Source: Chondrus crispus
Taxonomy: Eukaryota; Rhodophyta; Florideophyceae; Gigartinales; Gigartinaceae
Assembly (NCBI RefSeq): GCF_000350225.1
Contig: NW_005179114.1
Span: 91,720-155,719 of the forward strand
Length of the DNA stretch: 64,000 nt
Direction of reading: 5' to 3'
The notes beneath the pieces were generated by a model, which saw only the letters and a program-made list of their open reading frames with translations, searched no databases and was not told the DNA's origin. Each line of letters begins with the position of its first letter. The stretch's first letter is position 1. A program made the translations under genes and the position numbers. Below, in pieces: positions 17,701-27,827 of this stretch.

Positions 17701-20110
17701 CACTCCCTACGCTTGACCCTGTACTAGGGGCGTCGGAATTATGTCAGCTCGGGGAACGGGACGAAGTCCCGGACATGGTTCGGCCGACACATGTCCCTCC
17801 TTCAAACTTGTTTGAGATTCACTTCATCAGTTTCCCTGTCGCGGCGGGTTTCTTCTCACGTCTGACGATGGCCCTGCGGCCGGCCTTCCCAAAGTTCGGT
17901 TCGAACCCTCCCTCGACGCACTCGGCGTGCTCACGGTTTCCGATTCGAACCATTGCTTCACCTTCAGGTAGCTCGTCGACGGAATTCCCAGTCTCTCCAT
18001 CGGGGACAGTGCTTCATAGTTCCCTAGAACTCGATGCATCTCTCGGAACGAGAACAGGCACGTGGGCGCCCCGTGCCCCTTCCCCTTCTCATAGCAATGA
18101 TAGCATATGAGGCCATGGGTCTTCTGAGGGTACGGCGGCCTCGACGGCCCGTGGGCCGGAGGCCTTCCTGACCACCCCGGTCTTCGGAAATTCGTACCCT
18201 TGTCCTCCATCGTAATTCTTGGCGCCGGCGTGTGACCGCGCCCCTGAAATGCCAACACGAGATCCGTGGCCTCCGTATACGAGTCGTCCGTATACGAGCT
18301 CGTCGGCAGTGTTGACGCGTCGCCCGAACCGTCTTCTCCGTATCCATTTCCATCCTATGTTCCAATAAAATCGCCTTCGGCGATAAACGCGTTTCCATAT
18401 CCAGTTCCGTCCCGGCTTGGATAACTTCGTTCTTCTGACCAAGAAATTGACTCGACCAGGTTGGCAGCCCCGCGGATTTTTCTGGATAGGGGCCCAACCT
18501 TGCGGTTGGCTCCCGTCCGCAGCGATGCAGGTGCTTGTATTGTCACCCTTTTGGTCTTCTTTTCCCTTGAGCGGCTCGCTGACCCGTGGGCTTTTGCGTA
18601 GATAACCAATCTTAGGAAGGACACGTCCCTGTTATCCTGTTGATGTTGGGACATCATCGGCTTGATACTTGCGTCGAGCCCTTCAATGAACATCGTCATC
18701 TGCTCTTCCATGGAATAAACATTCCCGCAACGATTGCTCGCGTCTGTCAGACGAATGTTTAATTCCATCTTGTCTTCAGACTTTCGCTGTTAGACTTCTC
18801 GCAATGCGAGTACGGCTTGGCGGATCGCTTCGTCAGAGGCGAAACTTCGTAATAGCCACTGTACAGCCTCCGGCCAGACGGAAACCTTCCTATGATGGGA
18901 CCCGGCCGTCTGTGACACAGAAGTGTACTGTCTTAGGGCAATCCCGCCGAGGAACTCGGGCCAAAAGCGGATCGCTTGACCTTCTTTCATCTCCTGCGTG
19001 TCGAATTCTTGTACCAGCTTGGCCAAAGAACCGAAAAAAGGACTCCGTCTTCACCTGTGAAGTCGTTGTCTCTTTTCACCTTCGGCGGTATATCCCGTCG
19101 GATTTTTCGCACGGCGGTTCGCCGGGAGCTCGACAGGTAAGTCTGCGGGTTCCGTGGACGATACGTCCGATACGAAAGAAATTTCTTGAAGAGGTGGTTG
19201 GTCGGATTCAGATCCTCCAACTCCTCCCATCGCGGTCCGCGTCGCGTCGCGATATATTCTGGCTCTGCGTGTGGATTTCTCCGTGAGGCGGATGACGTAA
19301 TTCCGCCTCTTCTGGAGGTCTTCTTATTTGATGAAATTCCATTCCCTTCTGCTGATCGCCGGTCGGAATTTCTTGAGTGGTCCGACGAACCGTCACCACT
19401 CATTTCTGCGAAAACATTCGACTCCGAATTTGAGTCGCAATTTTTTCGCCCGTCACCGAAGTGACTTTTCTTCCCTCGGCCTCTGGCCGACTTGGGACTT
19501 CTCCTCCTGGAGTTTCCGTTTTGGATTAAATTGTCCTCCATCGTTGGATCCTCGGGTTCGCCATCGGCGAGCGTCCCTGAATCCAACCTTGGTCCGGACC
19601 GTCCTGCAGCTTGCTCAAGGTCCTTGAGTCGTCGCGCGGCGCGGCCGAACTACTCATCGATGCTGTCCCTTGTTTTGGCCACCGTTTCCAAGGCCTCATT
19701 GGCGTCTCGCCGCGCTTCTTTCGCGCCGAGTCTCAGCGAATGGGGCACCTCGAGGTGACGGCCCTTGGACGCATCGGTAAATAAATTCTCAACGAGAACC
19801 ACACGAGCTGTCACCTCTTCCAACGCAGTGTCGAACTCGGATTTTAGCAATTCCTGTTGCTTCTGGAAATACCCAGCTCGTCTTCAAATTTCTACTTCGT
19901 CTCCTGACGAAGTTCTTCGCTCAAAATTCGTAGACTTTCTTCCAGGTCATTTTTCTCGACTTGTGTCCCCAACGGGGAATCTTCTTCTCCGGGGTCGGCG
20001 ACCGAGTTAGCCTGGCTACGCGTACGCGGCCCTTGCGGGATTCGCGAGCCCGCCACCGATCCGGTTCTTCTCACTACGGGACCACTGTCCCTCGGTTGGC
20101 TTGAAGCCAT
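17701..20110 (-). pseudogene. gag: gag gene of element B (many frame breaks)
   Basis: The likely start is the ATG at 20110 (MASSQPRDSGPVVRR). Charged coiled-coil-like sequence follows (19850-19650), a basic/acidic segment (19586-18987), capsid-like sequence (19026-18790 with VWPEAVQWLLRSF; 18768-18355 with MTMFIEGLDASIKPMM), then the nucleocapsid zinc knuckle at about 18105-18060, CYHCYEKGKGHGAPTC. The knuckle has CX2CX6HX4C spacing instead of CX2CX4HX4C because AAGGGG is duplicated. Gag forms the virus-like particle and binds RNA. The gene is spread over all three frames and is dead. Confidence 0.7.
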
Positions 20111-20274
20111 GCCCCGTTCTCAATAAACGCGACCCTTCGAATAATTTCCTAGACTTGAAATTCTGAACTCTACCTTTCAGATTGTACTTTCCAGACGTGT
20201 AGGGAGACGAATCTTGTGGGGCGATCCCTATGTCGGAATTACTGTACGATAATTCTAAGTCGGGAGACTACTTT
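20111..20274 (-). other. Element B leader with primer binding site
   Basis: In element orientation the LTR end (ATTGCACCACG) is followed within a few bases by TAGTCTCCCGACTTAG. Element A has TGGTCTCCCGACCTAG at the same place. Matching primer sites just inside the LTR in two elements support both LTR borders. The tRNA used was not identified. Confidence 0.5.
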
Positions 20275-20733
20275 CGTGGTGCAATGCGCCTGGTAGGCAG
20301 TGGACAAGGTCGAAGACCCTCACGGCCCGAAAACAAATGAACAAACGAAACAACCAAAGCAGCCGGCGGCGCAATGCCACGGAGTGTTTGGAGCTCGCTT
20401 TCCCTTTATGAGGGCTTGCCGCCCGCGGTAGCTCGAATCCCTAAAAGGGAGGCAAAAGAAGGAAAGCCCGGCCCGGGATTAAAGGTGTGGGAAAGACTTG
20501 AAAAGGCAAATGCTCGACGAGTGCGGGGTGTCTAGGCAGATCGAACCCGCTGGGTCGTAAATCCAATGCTCGTGGAGCGCCTTGATACCTTATACCCTTG
20601 ATAAGGTCTTTGACGGGGACGTTGCAACGTAGCCCGTCGGGAAAGAAGAAATCGTAGCAGCGCTACACCTTCGTACTGCCCGATGGCAAAGTACCAACAC
20701 CGGATCGGTCGCAACCAGATTACGATGGAACCA
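20275..20733 (-). repeat. Truncated 5' LTR of element B
   Basis: Aligns with the first ~460 bp (plus orientation) of the solo LTRs at 41095 and 46294: the GTGCAATG(T/C)GCCTG start, TTGCGGCCCACGGTAGCTC-like and GCCCGGCCCGGGA blocks, and GTAGCAGCGCTACAC. Homology stops at about 20733, where a gag remnant of another element begins. About 600 bp of the LTR, including the TATA region, is therefore missing. Confidence 0.65.
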
Positions 20734-21353
20734 TCCGACGTTCTTGTGCTTCTAAGCCTTACAGCCATCTTTGTGACACCCAAAGCAAGTTCCACTACGC
20801 AGATGCTTCATACGCTGTTGGAATCCCGGAATACTAATGCTTTGATTTCCTTTAATCTCCTAGGGAGCCCTCCGTCGGTATTGCGGACTACTCATTTCAA
20901 AGTTTCCAACGTACATGGGCTTGAGACCAGAGCCCCTATACGTCAACGGTTGTCCACTCCAGGAACTGCACATTCCGGCACCTAAAGAGCACTATCAACA
21001 GTTAGTGTAATTCGAGCAGCGTCATCAACTGTAGTTGTGTTAGGATTACACACCTCCCCGCTCACCTGTGGCTTCAATGTAGAGCAGAAAAGATATAGAT
21101 TCTCATCGCCAGAAACTCCCAGGATGGTCAATACAGTATTGCCGAGCTCTGTGAGATACGAGGACACAGACGTGCTCTGGGACACTTTATGTAGCTTGTC
21201 TCTTGCACTACGATAGCTATCCTGAAGAAAGAACTTTGCCCTAACTGCAGCTCCAAACCCTTGCCAAGTAGCCGGGATCTGTTGCGACTGAACAAATACA
21301 TACCACCAGCTTGCTTCTTTACCCATCAGTAGCGTTGACTCGAAACTTATCAT
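20734..21353 (-). pseudogene. gag remnant of a different LTR element
   Basis: The minus-strand frame 21353-20982 reads GKEASWWYVFVQSQQ, then TWQGFGAAVRAKFF, SARDKLHKVSQS and SVSSYLTELGN, the conserved pattern of the retrotransposon gag capsid domain (Retrotrans_gag). Downstream, in a decayed frame at about 20780-20735, CFGCHKDGCK looks like a damaged nucleocapsid zinc knuckle. Neither capsid sequence nor phase matches elements A, B or C. No LTR of this family is seen. It is an old fragment abutting the cut LTR of element B. Confidence 0.6.
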
Positions 21354-23476
21354 GTTAGCATCATTAAGGTTGCATTCTAGACTTGCTACATTTATTAATT
21401 TGAGGCGCCTGCATGCTTCATACAGGCCAGCATGTACAACAAGAGATTTTCTCTTAGTTCCCCACGTTTAATCGCTCTGAAGACACTTGCCAACGAAGGG
21501 TAAGTCTTCCTACCTCTCCATATTCATATTCACTTGATTTCCTTTTCGGGAATTTTCACTTCTTGGGACTCATCCCCAGGGTACGGGTCTTCTTCCGTCG
21601 AGAAGTTGACATCAGCATGCTCCGTCTAGGTCCCACACCCCGGGGACTGTGGCACCATTTAGTCTGTTCGCGATATCCCCGTCAGTCTACTAAATAGGCC
21701 GTTCGGTGTCCTTACTCTATGCAAAAGCAAGCGCCGGCCATCTCCAGTCTCATCCCCTTGCCTTGCTCGACGGTAATAGAGTAATACTTGAGTATCCTAC
21801 CGGATCAAGCCCCTAATTGCGTTACTCCAATCCTCGTCCCAGTCAGTCGAACTAGCTAACAGCCAACTGCCTAGAAGATTATAAGGGAATAGTTGCGAAG
21901 ACTGGGCCCAGATACTGTTCCACACTGGCGATCATCGTGAACGAAGTTAATTTCCGAGATTGGCGGAGGAGTCCCACAGCCTAAAAACAACGTAGTGATT
22001 GTAGTGCACTGGCACACCCAACCTAATTACGAGACATACGGAATATGTCACAGTATATCCGTGCTTATCCCACGTGTATACGTGTCTATCTCTCTCACGC
22101 ATCGCCTGGTGAAAGCTCTGTCGAAGTACTGACAACTTACTCCCCCACTTGTAGACGTATATCAACCGACGCGTACCCGTCTATCAAAATTCCTGAGAAT
22201 GGGTATCTCAGAATATACATCTGCGATTCTAGTACGGCAGTATTTATTCCTGTATTGAGCCATTATTTTACTGCGTCGTCTAGTATATAGTCTACTTCCC
22301 AACCAAAGTAAAGAGGCACGATGCTTTGGGGTTCTCCTAAGTCTTTGGATTCTGGGTAGTAGCTTTGCGCCGGTCTAGCACTCCTTGAGCTACACCACGC
22401 GACCCTATTTACTTGCCTGAATCCCAACCCCGCTGTAGTAGAATGGATGCTTTCGGGCAGGTTCTAATTTGATGCGGAGGGGGTGTCCTCAATATCTGTG
22501 GACTACGCGCTGGAAACCTCTCGGGAGACTGGTACTTGCGACACCAAAACGGAGAATGGGATAGGCTCCCCCTGAAGACGAGAATTGAGTGCTAATTAGG
22601 ACTTTGGGGGTTAGGTCAGAGGGGATCGGGTAGTTGATTTAATGTTGAGGACGACGTCGGTACCTCCGCAGTATTCCTGCCGCTTTCGGGTCCATAGCCA
22701 CTGTATGGCTGTATTACAGTAGCTATCATAACTAATTAGTAGAGTAAGGGCCTACGGGTAGACTATCCGAGTGTAAGTGGATAACCGTGCCCTTGGCACC
22801 AAATGTAAGCGGGCTCGTAGACAAATACTCGTGCGCTGATACTCCACTTTGCCCGTGAACACTAGGTTGCAAGTACTACTCCCAACCCGGGACACACTGG
22901 CTTCTGTAGAGAGTTTGAAGGGTGGTTATCATACTGCCACACTCTTTACCGAGAGCTGCTACCGAGAATCCGTACCGCTCCCTAGGTGCGGGACGACCTT
23001 ACTACTCCTGGCTACGTTCTTACCTTTCTGTCCTGACCAACAGCGCTAGTGCGCCCGGACCTCGTTTCCGGTTATTACCTGGCGGTCTCTCGCTCACCCC
23101 CACGCGTCCGAACGCGCGTTAGCTCTGCTTCGAGGCAGCAAACTCACGTGGCCTCAGAGCACGACAGCCCGAAACATTGATGAGTGCGAGCCCATACCTG
23201 TCGAACTTCGACGGTGCAATGAAAGAGGAAGTACCCTGCGGGCCAAGACTTCGTGGCTACTATACCAGAGAAATTTCACGATTCTGATGTCGCACGGGCT
23301 CTTCCAGACCCCGCTCTCTGAATCACTATCACGGCATCGACGAGGCGCTAGCGCCCTTGGAAGGAGCGCGCGCGTTCCGTCATAAAGAACAACATGCATC
23401 GTAGAGCACTGCGAAATGAGACTTCTGGAGCCTCCATTGCTGATGGCCTCGTGTGCAATCAATACCACTAGGCTAC
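21354..23476. other. Unassigned 2.1-kb stretch
   Basis: No frame above 125 codons and none with recognisable motifs; base composition is mixed. No RNA gene, clear repeat ends or tandem array were seen. Confidence 0.5.
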
Positions 23477-23478
23477 TA

Positions 23479-23615
23479 CACCCAATAGTTGCAATTAGTG
23501 TCCATGTACAATTAGTGTCAGTGTACAATTAGTGTCCCGTACACTATTCCAATTCTGGAGATCTGGCGATTGTGGCAAATAGTGTCTGTGCACAAATAGT
23601 GTACCATACACTATA
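23479..23615 (+). repeat. Left end of pogo-like element: inverted repeat plus subterminal motif array
   Basis: After the terminal repeat, the motif AATTAGTGTC occurs three times (about 23492, 23510 and 23527). AAATAGTGT variants follow (about 23579 and 23596), with inverse forms TACACTAT. Such clustered motifs near transposon ends are commonly transposase binding sites; that use is inferred. Confidence 0.6.
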
Positions 23616-23874
23616 TAAGAACTTGCACGTCGATAGTAGCAATGACTCGTTATCGCTGATGATATCTTGCCGCGGCATTGATCTCATGTTTAAACTACGA
23701 TACACATTAGATCAATGGTCATTTGGTAATTTGATCAGCGATCCGCCTTCGTAGCCCGACGTCGACAAAAATTCTGTTCAGAGTGTACAGATCATCGCTT
23801 GCCAACGTTCTGCACAGAGTTCACTTAGCCGGGAGCCGCGCCCTCATCCATTCTCTCGTGTACTGCGTGTAACA

Positions 23875-26022
23875 ATGCCGTTCGCTGCGGATGCATCCTG
23901 CTGGATGCGGGAAGAGGACGCGTGACACAAGTGCCAATCTTGCAAGGTGAGAGTGCACCAACTGTGCTCGCAAAAGGTACCTGGCTGGACCGAAGGAATG
24001 TATTACTGTTCTGCGTGGTGCAGTGCCGCATTTGAAACCAGTGACGATGACATCATGCCCAAGCCCACTCAGCAGCAAATCAAGACTCAGCGAAATTCAC
24101 GAGCGTGTCAAGGAACAGCTTGCGCTCTACCAATTCCAGTGGTGGCAGCAATGAAGAGCTCAACAAAACCTCTCGGAGTCGGCCCACTTCGACTACCGTC
24201 TACCTCTCCGATTCAGCGTGCCCTACAGCGTGGGTCTCAGTTGAGCGGAGGGGAAGCTCTCCGAGCTCCTGACGTACCATTTGCACAGAATTTGGAGGTG
24301 CAAGGCATCGACCATCCCAATGAAGCAATCAGTGACTCTTATGTGGGGGCTCCATCTGGAGCTCCCAATGCATCCCATGCCTCTCGTTCGGGAAATGCTT
24401 TCGGCAGTGGCGTGGGCAAGAGAAGGCTGCAAAAAGTCACAACAATTTCAGACCGCCATATGGTTCGAAGGTGGATGCTGAAGAAGATGAATTCTGGGAT
24501 AAAAACTATTCCTACACGGGCTCTGGCTAGTTTTCCGAAAATATTCCGTTATGAAGACAATCAAGGGAAGTCTGCGTGTCTCAAGCGAGCCATGCGCTGG
24601 TTTAAGCAGGCCAGGGAGGAGTGCCTTGGTGAGGCATTGAGCGTGGCTACAGCCGCGAGTTTCATGGCGGGTTTGACTCAAACCCGCCATGAAACTCGGA
24701 CTACAGGCAGACTTCCTTCTCGGAGAACGAATTCTGCCTGTGGTCCGAAGAAAACAATAACACGAATGACCGGTGATGGACGTCGTCGTCAGGATTTGAA
24801 AGCTGCCCCAGGCTTTGGTGGGAAGCGTCAGAAATGGGTCGTGGCATTGTACATAGAGCTCGAAGAAGACTTTCGCCAAGGGCGGATCGCGGGAATCAAG
24901 CTTGACCTGCAAGTCGTACGAAAAATGGCCTTGCATCTTATTGCAAAAGCTCCACCCGATTCCCTCTTTTACAAAAATACAGTCGACCCAAGCTCTGGCC
25001 GTCCGATAGCGTCCCACGTAGATACTGCGTGGGTGCAACGCTTCTGTACGGCCAAGGGCATTGTAGGCCGGAAACAGACTGGAAAACTGATGCTGTCTCC
25101 GGCGAAGCAGATGCAAATTGAACTGGATATCGTGAGGCATCTTGGGGAACTGAATTTGTCTTTGACAATGGCGTTTTGAATGAAGACTTGGTATGTAACA
25201 TGGATGAGACATCATTTCACGTGAATACGGATGACGGAAGGACCTTAGATTGGAGAGGTGTAGTCAATATGAAATATCATGGGGTGACATCAGGGGGTCA
25301 GAATTTTACAGTCGAGGTTCACCTCAGTGGTGGACGGAATGCCACGATTGAACCATCTCATGTTGTTTTTCAAAATCCAGGTCGAAACTATCCGATTAAG
25401 GGAGTTCTCGACAGTATTACCGAAGTGTCGTACAGTACCGGGGCAAAAGGCTGGATGGATGCGAAGGTCATGGTCGAAATGTTAAAAAATAACAGATTCA
25501 TCAGGCGGGATCCGTATGGCCGTCAGAAGGTTATTTTTGTTGATAATGTTGGCTCTCATAGTATGACTCCAGAACTCGAAGAGGTACTTAAATCTCGGAA
25601 TGTGAGATTGAGGTACTTGCCAAAAAAACTCGACAGACCTCACTCAACCGTGTGATTCGTTTGTAATTCAAGCGGTCAAAACAATTTGGAGGCGCATGTG
25701 GAATGAGCACAAGGCTGCGATCACTATGTCTCGAGAGGGATTCCGGGACGGTCCCAGGCAGTCGGGCCAGCTAGAAAATCCCGGAAAATCATTCCTTCTA
25801 AAGGTACTGGCCAAAGTATTGCACGAAGCCCGCGGAAAGAAATCAAATGGCATCAACTTCGCAAGAAAGGCTATGATGTTATGCGGACTATCACTTGATG
25901 TTGACGGCGTCTGGCGGGAGTCGCAGCTGAAACCAGAACTACAGCAACTTATTAAAAAGCATAGGGATACATTTGACCACGCCTACGGTAGTGGTAGAGA
26001 CGACGGGACAGGATCTGAATAA
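23875..26022 (+). pseudogene. pogo-like DDD transposase, broken
   Basis: The probable start is the ATG at 23875 (context AACAATGCC). After 16 codons an in-frame TGA (23923-23925, expected CGA) interrupts. The frame then gives a Cys/His zinc module (HKCQSCKVRVHQLC, then YYCSAWC). A helix-turn-helix/CENP-B-like region precedes about 25100 (WVQRFCTAKGIVGRKQ). The DDE_1-type catalytic part has NMDETS (Asp at 25203), IFVDNVGSH (Asp at 25542) and LTQPCDSF (Asp at 25654), giving about 36 residues between the second and third Asp, as in pogo/Tigger. A one-base excess near the G run at 25144-25147 and another in the seven-A run at 25622-25628 put these parts in different frames. A C-terminal tail runs to 26022. 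If the two homopolymer shifts are assembly errors, only the TGA remains as a true defect. Confidence 0.75.
24656..24698. repeat. Perfect 43-bp palindrome inside the transposase frame
   Basis: Two 21-nt arms (CGAGTTTCATGGCGGGTTTGA and its exact complement, read up to 20 at a time) around a single central C. It lies between the N-terminal zinc module and the helix-turn-helix part of the transposase and keeps the frame open. Confidence 0.9.
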
Positions 26023-26234
26023 AAATATCAATTTGAGCAATGCTTCTGCGGATCGGGCGGAAACGGACAGCAAGGTCAGCTCGGACTAAAGTGGAGGCGA
26101 CATTGATGAGCACGATGGCGATGACTTGGAGTCTCCTACAATAGTTGAGTTGCCGTCTGTGTAAAACTATGCTTTTTGTTTGATCACCTTGGCTGTGACT
26201 GGTACTGTACTTGCGACAATGCATCGCTTTTGCC

Positions 26235-26417
26235 GAGTTGCAAATAGTTTCCAGTACACTAATTCCCCACTGCAGTATTAGTGTACTGTGACACTATTTG
26301 AATACGTTTTTAAATAGTGTCCGTGTTCAAATAGTGTATCGTACACTATTCAAAAACTTGCGTGGAAAATCGAGGTGTACAATTAGTGTCCGGCGACACT
26401 AATTGCAACTATAGGTG
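26235..26417 (-). repeat. Right end of pogo-like element: motif array plus inverted repeat
   Basis: Mirror of the left end. It has several AAATAGTGTNC, TAGTGTACTGTGACACTA and TACACTATT copies, then ACAATTAGTGTCCGGCGACACTAATT, written here only to name the paired AATTAGTGTC/GACACTAATT motif, before the terminal GTTGCAACTATAGGTG-type end. Confidence 0.55.
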
Positions 26418-26419
26418 TA

Positions 26420-27080
26420 GTAGTTTTTGTGCTCTTACTTGTGGTCTTCTTCGTTTTCTTTGCCTCTAGCGGTAGATGCATACAAACGTTCTCAAATTCC
26501 AGTGGTACAGTGCCGCCCCTCAGCGAAAAACATACGTAGTCCCTCAGCCGCAAATCCTCCTGTTAGTCTAGCCATTGGTGCATTTGCTTCACTGAGGTTG
26601 GTACTATCGAAAGAATATGGTCGTGTCGCGTGTTCTATGCTCTCTGTAATGCATGAGACGTGGACAAAGTTCGGGGTTGAAACAGAGTGTGATGGGTTTC
26701 ACTGCATCAAAATGAGTCAGATACATTCCGTGGTGCAGGCGTGGAGGGTGGTACTTCTGTAGCTAGTAGCTGACCACTTCAAGTTGATGAAATACTCTTT
26801 GCCGTGGGGCGGTGCAAATAACTGCACAAACGACTCTGTGGAAGGGAATAAAACGACAATCAAACGACAAACATATCATATTTACCATTCTGTCGCATGC
26901 CCTGCCAGACCTAAACAATGACAGTCATTTTGGAATGCGCGTTGTAGTGACTACTATCATGAGGTTTTCTTCATTCCGACGACTAATACGGATATTCTTC
27001 TCGAAAAGATGACCATCACCATGGGTAATTGTGCAATTGTGGACAATTGTGCAATTGTGACAAACATGTTAGAACTGCTT
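26420..27080. other. Unassigned flank between pogo-like element and element A
   Basis: No convincing frame. A short tandem repeat of CAATTGTG units lies at 27026-27060, close to the insertion site of element A. Nothing else is recognised. Confidence 0.4.
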
Positions 27081-27085
27081 GTATC

Positions 27086-27748
27086 TGTGGCATAACGGCG
27101 GTTCGCGATTAGATTTAGATCAGATCAATACGAACCACACGCGCGCACACGTGTACCCCCACGTGTACGGAGGACGCGGGACCACACGCGTACACGCGTA
27201 GGAGGCGCGTACCACCGCGCGCACAGTGCGCGTCCCACACGTGTGCTGTCAGCCCCGACGGCTGACAGCATTACAGCGCGGGACGACTCGCGCTACAGTA
27301 AGTTACTACAGCATACCGGTACTGTAGTATTATGATAGACGCATTGCATACATTAAATACGAGCGCGACCGGCGGCGGGGTAGGTGGAGAAGCACGGACT
27401 TGTCCACGACCTACCGCCTAGGTCCGTCTTCCAGCTTAACTAACGAGCGCGATCCGCCTTCGCGCGCGTTAACCGGGACAAAGCGGGTAGGGGACAGCCG
27501 CGTGCGCGAGCGAGCCTAGATCCGCCTCCGCTCGTCAGTGCTGGTACGTTACCCAGTGCTGCTCCGGGGCGTGGAGGCGTAGATCGGCCCGCGCGTACGC
27601 TCGTCCCCGACCGTCCCGCTCTACCACGCTACCAGGGCCTGCTTCCCTGTCCCGTCAGCTGTGTGTTCTCCCCGTCTTCTCGCCCCTCGTACGGGGTCTA
27701 CGTCGAGCAGAGTATACACCCCTCTCCGTTGGGGGGTGTTATACTACA
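27086..27748 (+). repeat. 5' LTR of element A
   Basis: TGTGGCATAAC...TACTACA. It holds ACACGTGTAC-type repeats, the hairpin 27245-27269, an ATTAAATA stretch near 27353 that could serve as TATA element, and the GTTGGGGGGTGTTATACTACA end. Preceded by the target duplication GTATC. Confidence 0.92.
27245..27269 (+). promoter_or_regulatory. Conserved LTR hairpin
   Basis: Arms GCTGTCAGCC and GGCTGACAGC around the loop CCGAC. The identical structure is at 39728-39752, and a variant is at 574-598 in the diverged left LTR, where the outermost pair is A-T instead of G-C. The paired change suggests the stem itself matters. Confidence 0.6.
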
Positions 27749-27749
27749 G

Positions 27750-27765
27750 TGGTCTCCCGACCTAG
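27750..27765 (+). promoter_or_regulatory. Primer binding site of element A
   Basis: TGGTCTCCCGACCTAG begins 2 nt inside the LTR end. It starts TGG, complementary to a tRNA CCA end, and a near-identical site sits at the same place in element B. The tRNA is not identified. Confidence 0.6.
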
Positions 27766-27827
27766 AAGACCCCGGAGTACGTTCTCCGAGAAGACCTCTT
27801 AGGCCCTCCGCGTCCGAACGCGTTGAG

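Larger units (their letters stand above)
4300..20733 (-). mobile_element. Element B: decayed Ty3/gypsy chromovirus, split by a nested transposon
   Basis: On the minus strand the order is truncated 5' LTR (20733-20275), leader (20274-20111), gag (20110 to about 17700), protease start (17700-17556), the foreign insert (17555-8481), rest of protease and linker (8480-7765), reverse transcriptase (7617-6628), RNase H remnant (6627-6270), integrase (5957-4800) and chromodomain (4689-4354). That is the standard gag-PR-RT-RH-IN order of Ty3/gypsy (Metaviridae) with a chromoviral C-terminus. Almost every domain boundary has a frameshift or stop, so the copy is dead. Solo LTRs at 41095-42137 and 46294-47422 belong to the same family. 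Confidence 0.85.
23479..26417 (+). mobile_element. pogo-like (Tc1/mariner group) DNA transposon
   Basis: About 2.94 kb with inverted ends CACC(C)(A/T)ATAGTTGCAATTAG, flanked by TA on both sides (23477-23478 and 26418-26419), the usual duplication of this group. Matching bases extend a little outside the TA (CTAC/GTAG). It encodes one transposase gene on the plus strand, broken by one stop and two one-base shifts. Both ends carry arrays of short repeats. Confidence 0.75.

Noticed and set aside
25144-25628. Two frameshifts in the pogo-like transposase as biological mutations
   Set aside because: Not accepted as certain: both fall in homopolymer runs (four G, seven A), where assembly errors are common; raw reads would decide.
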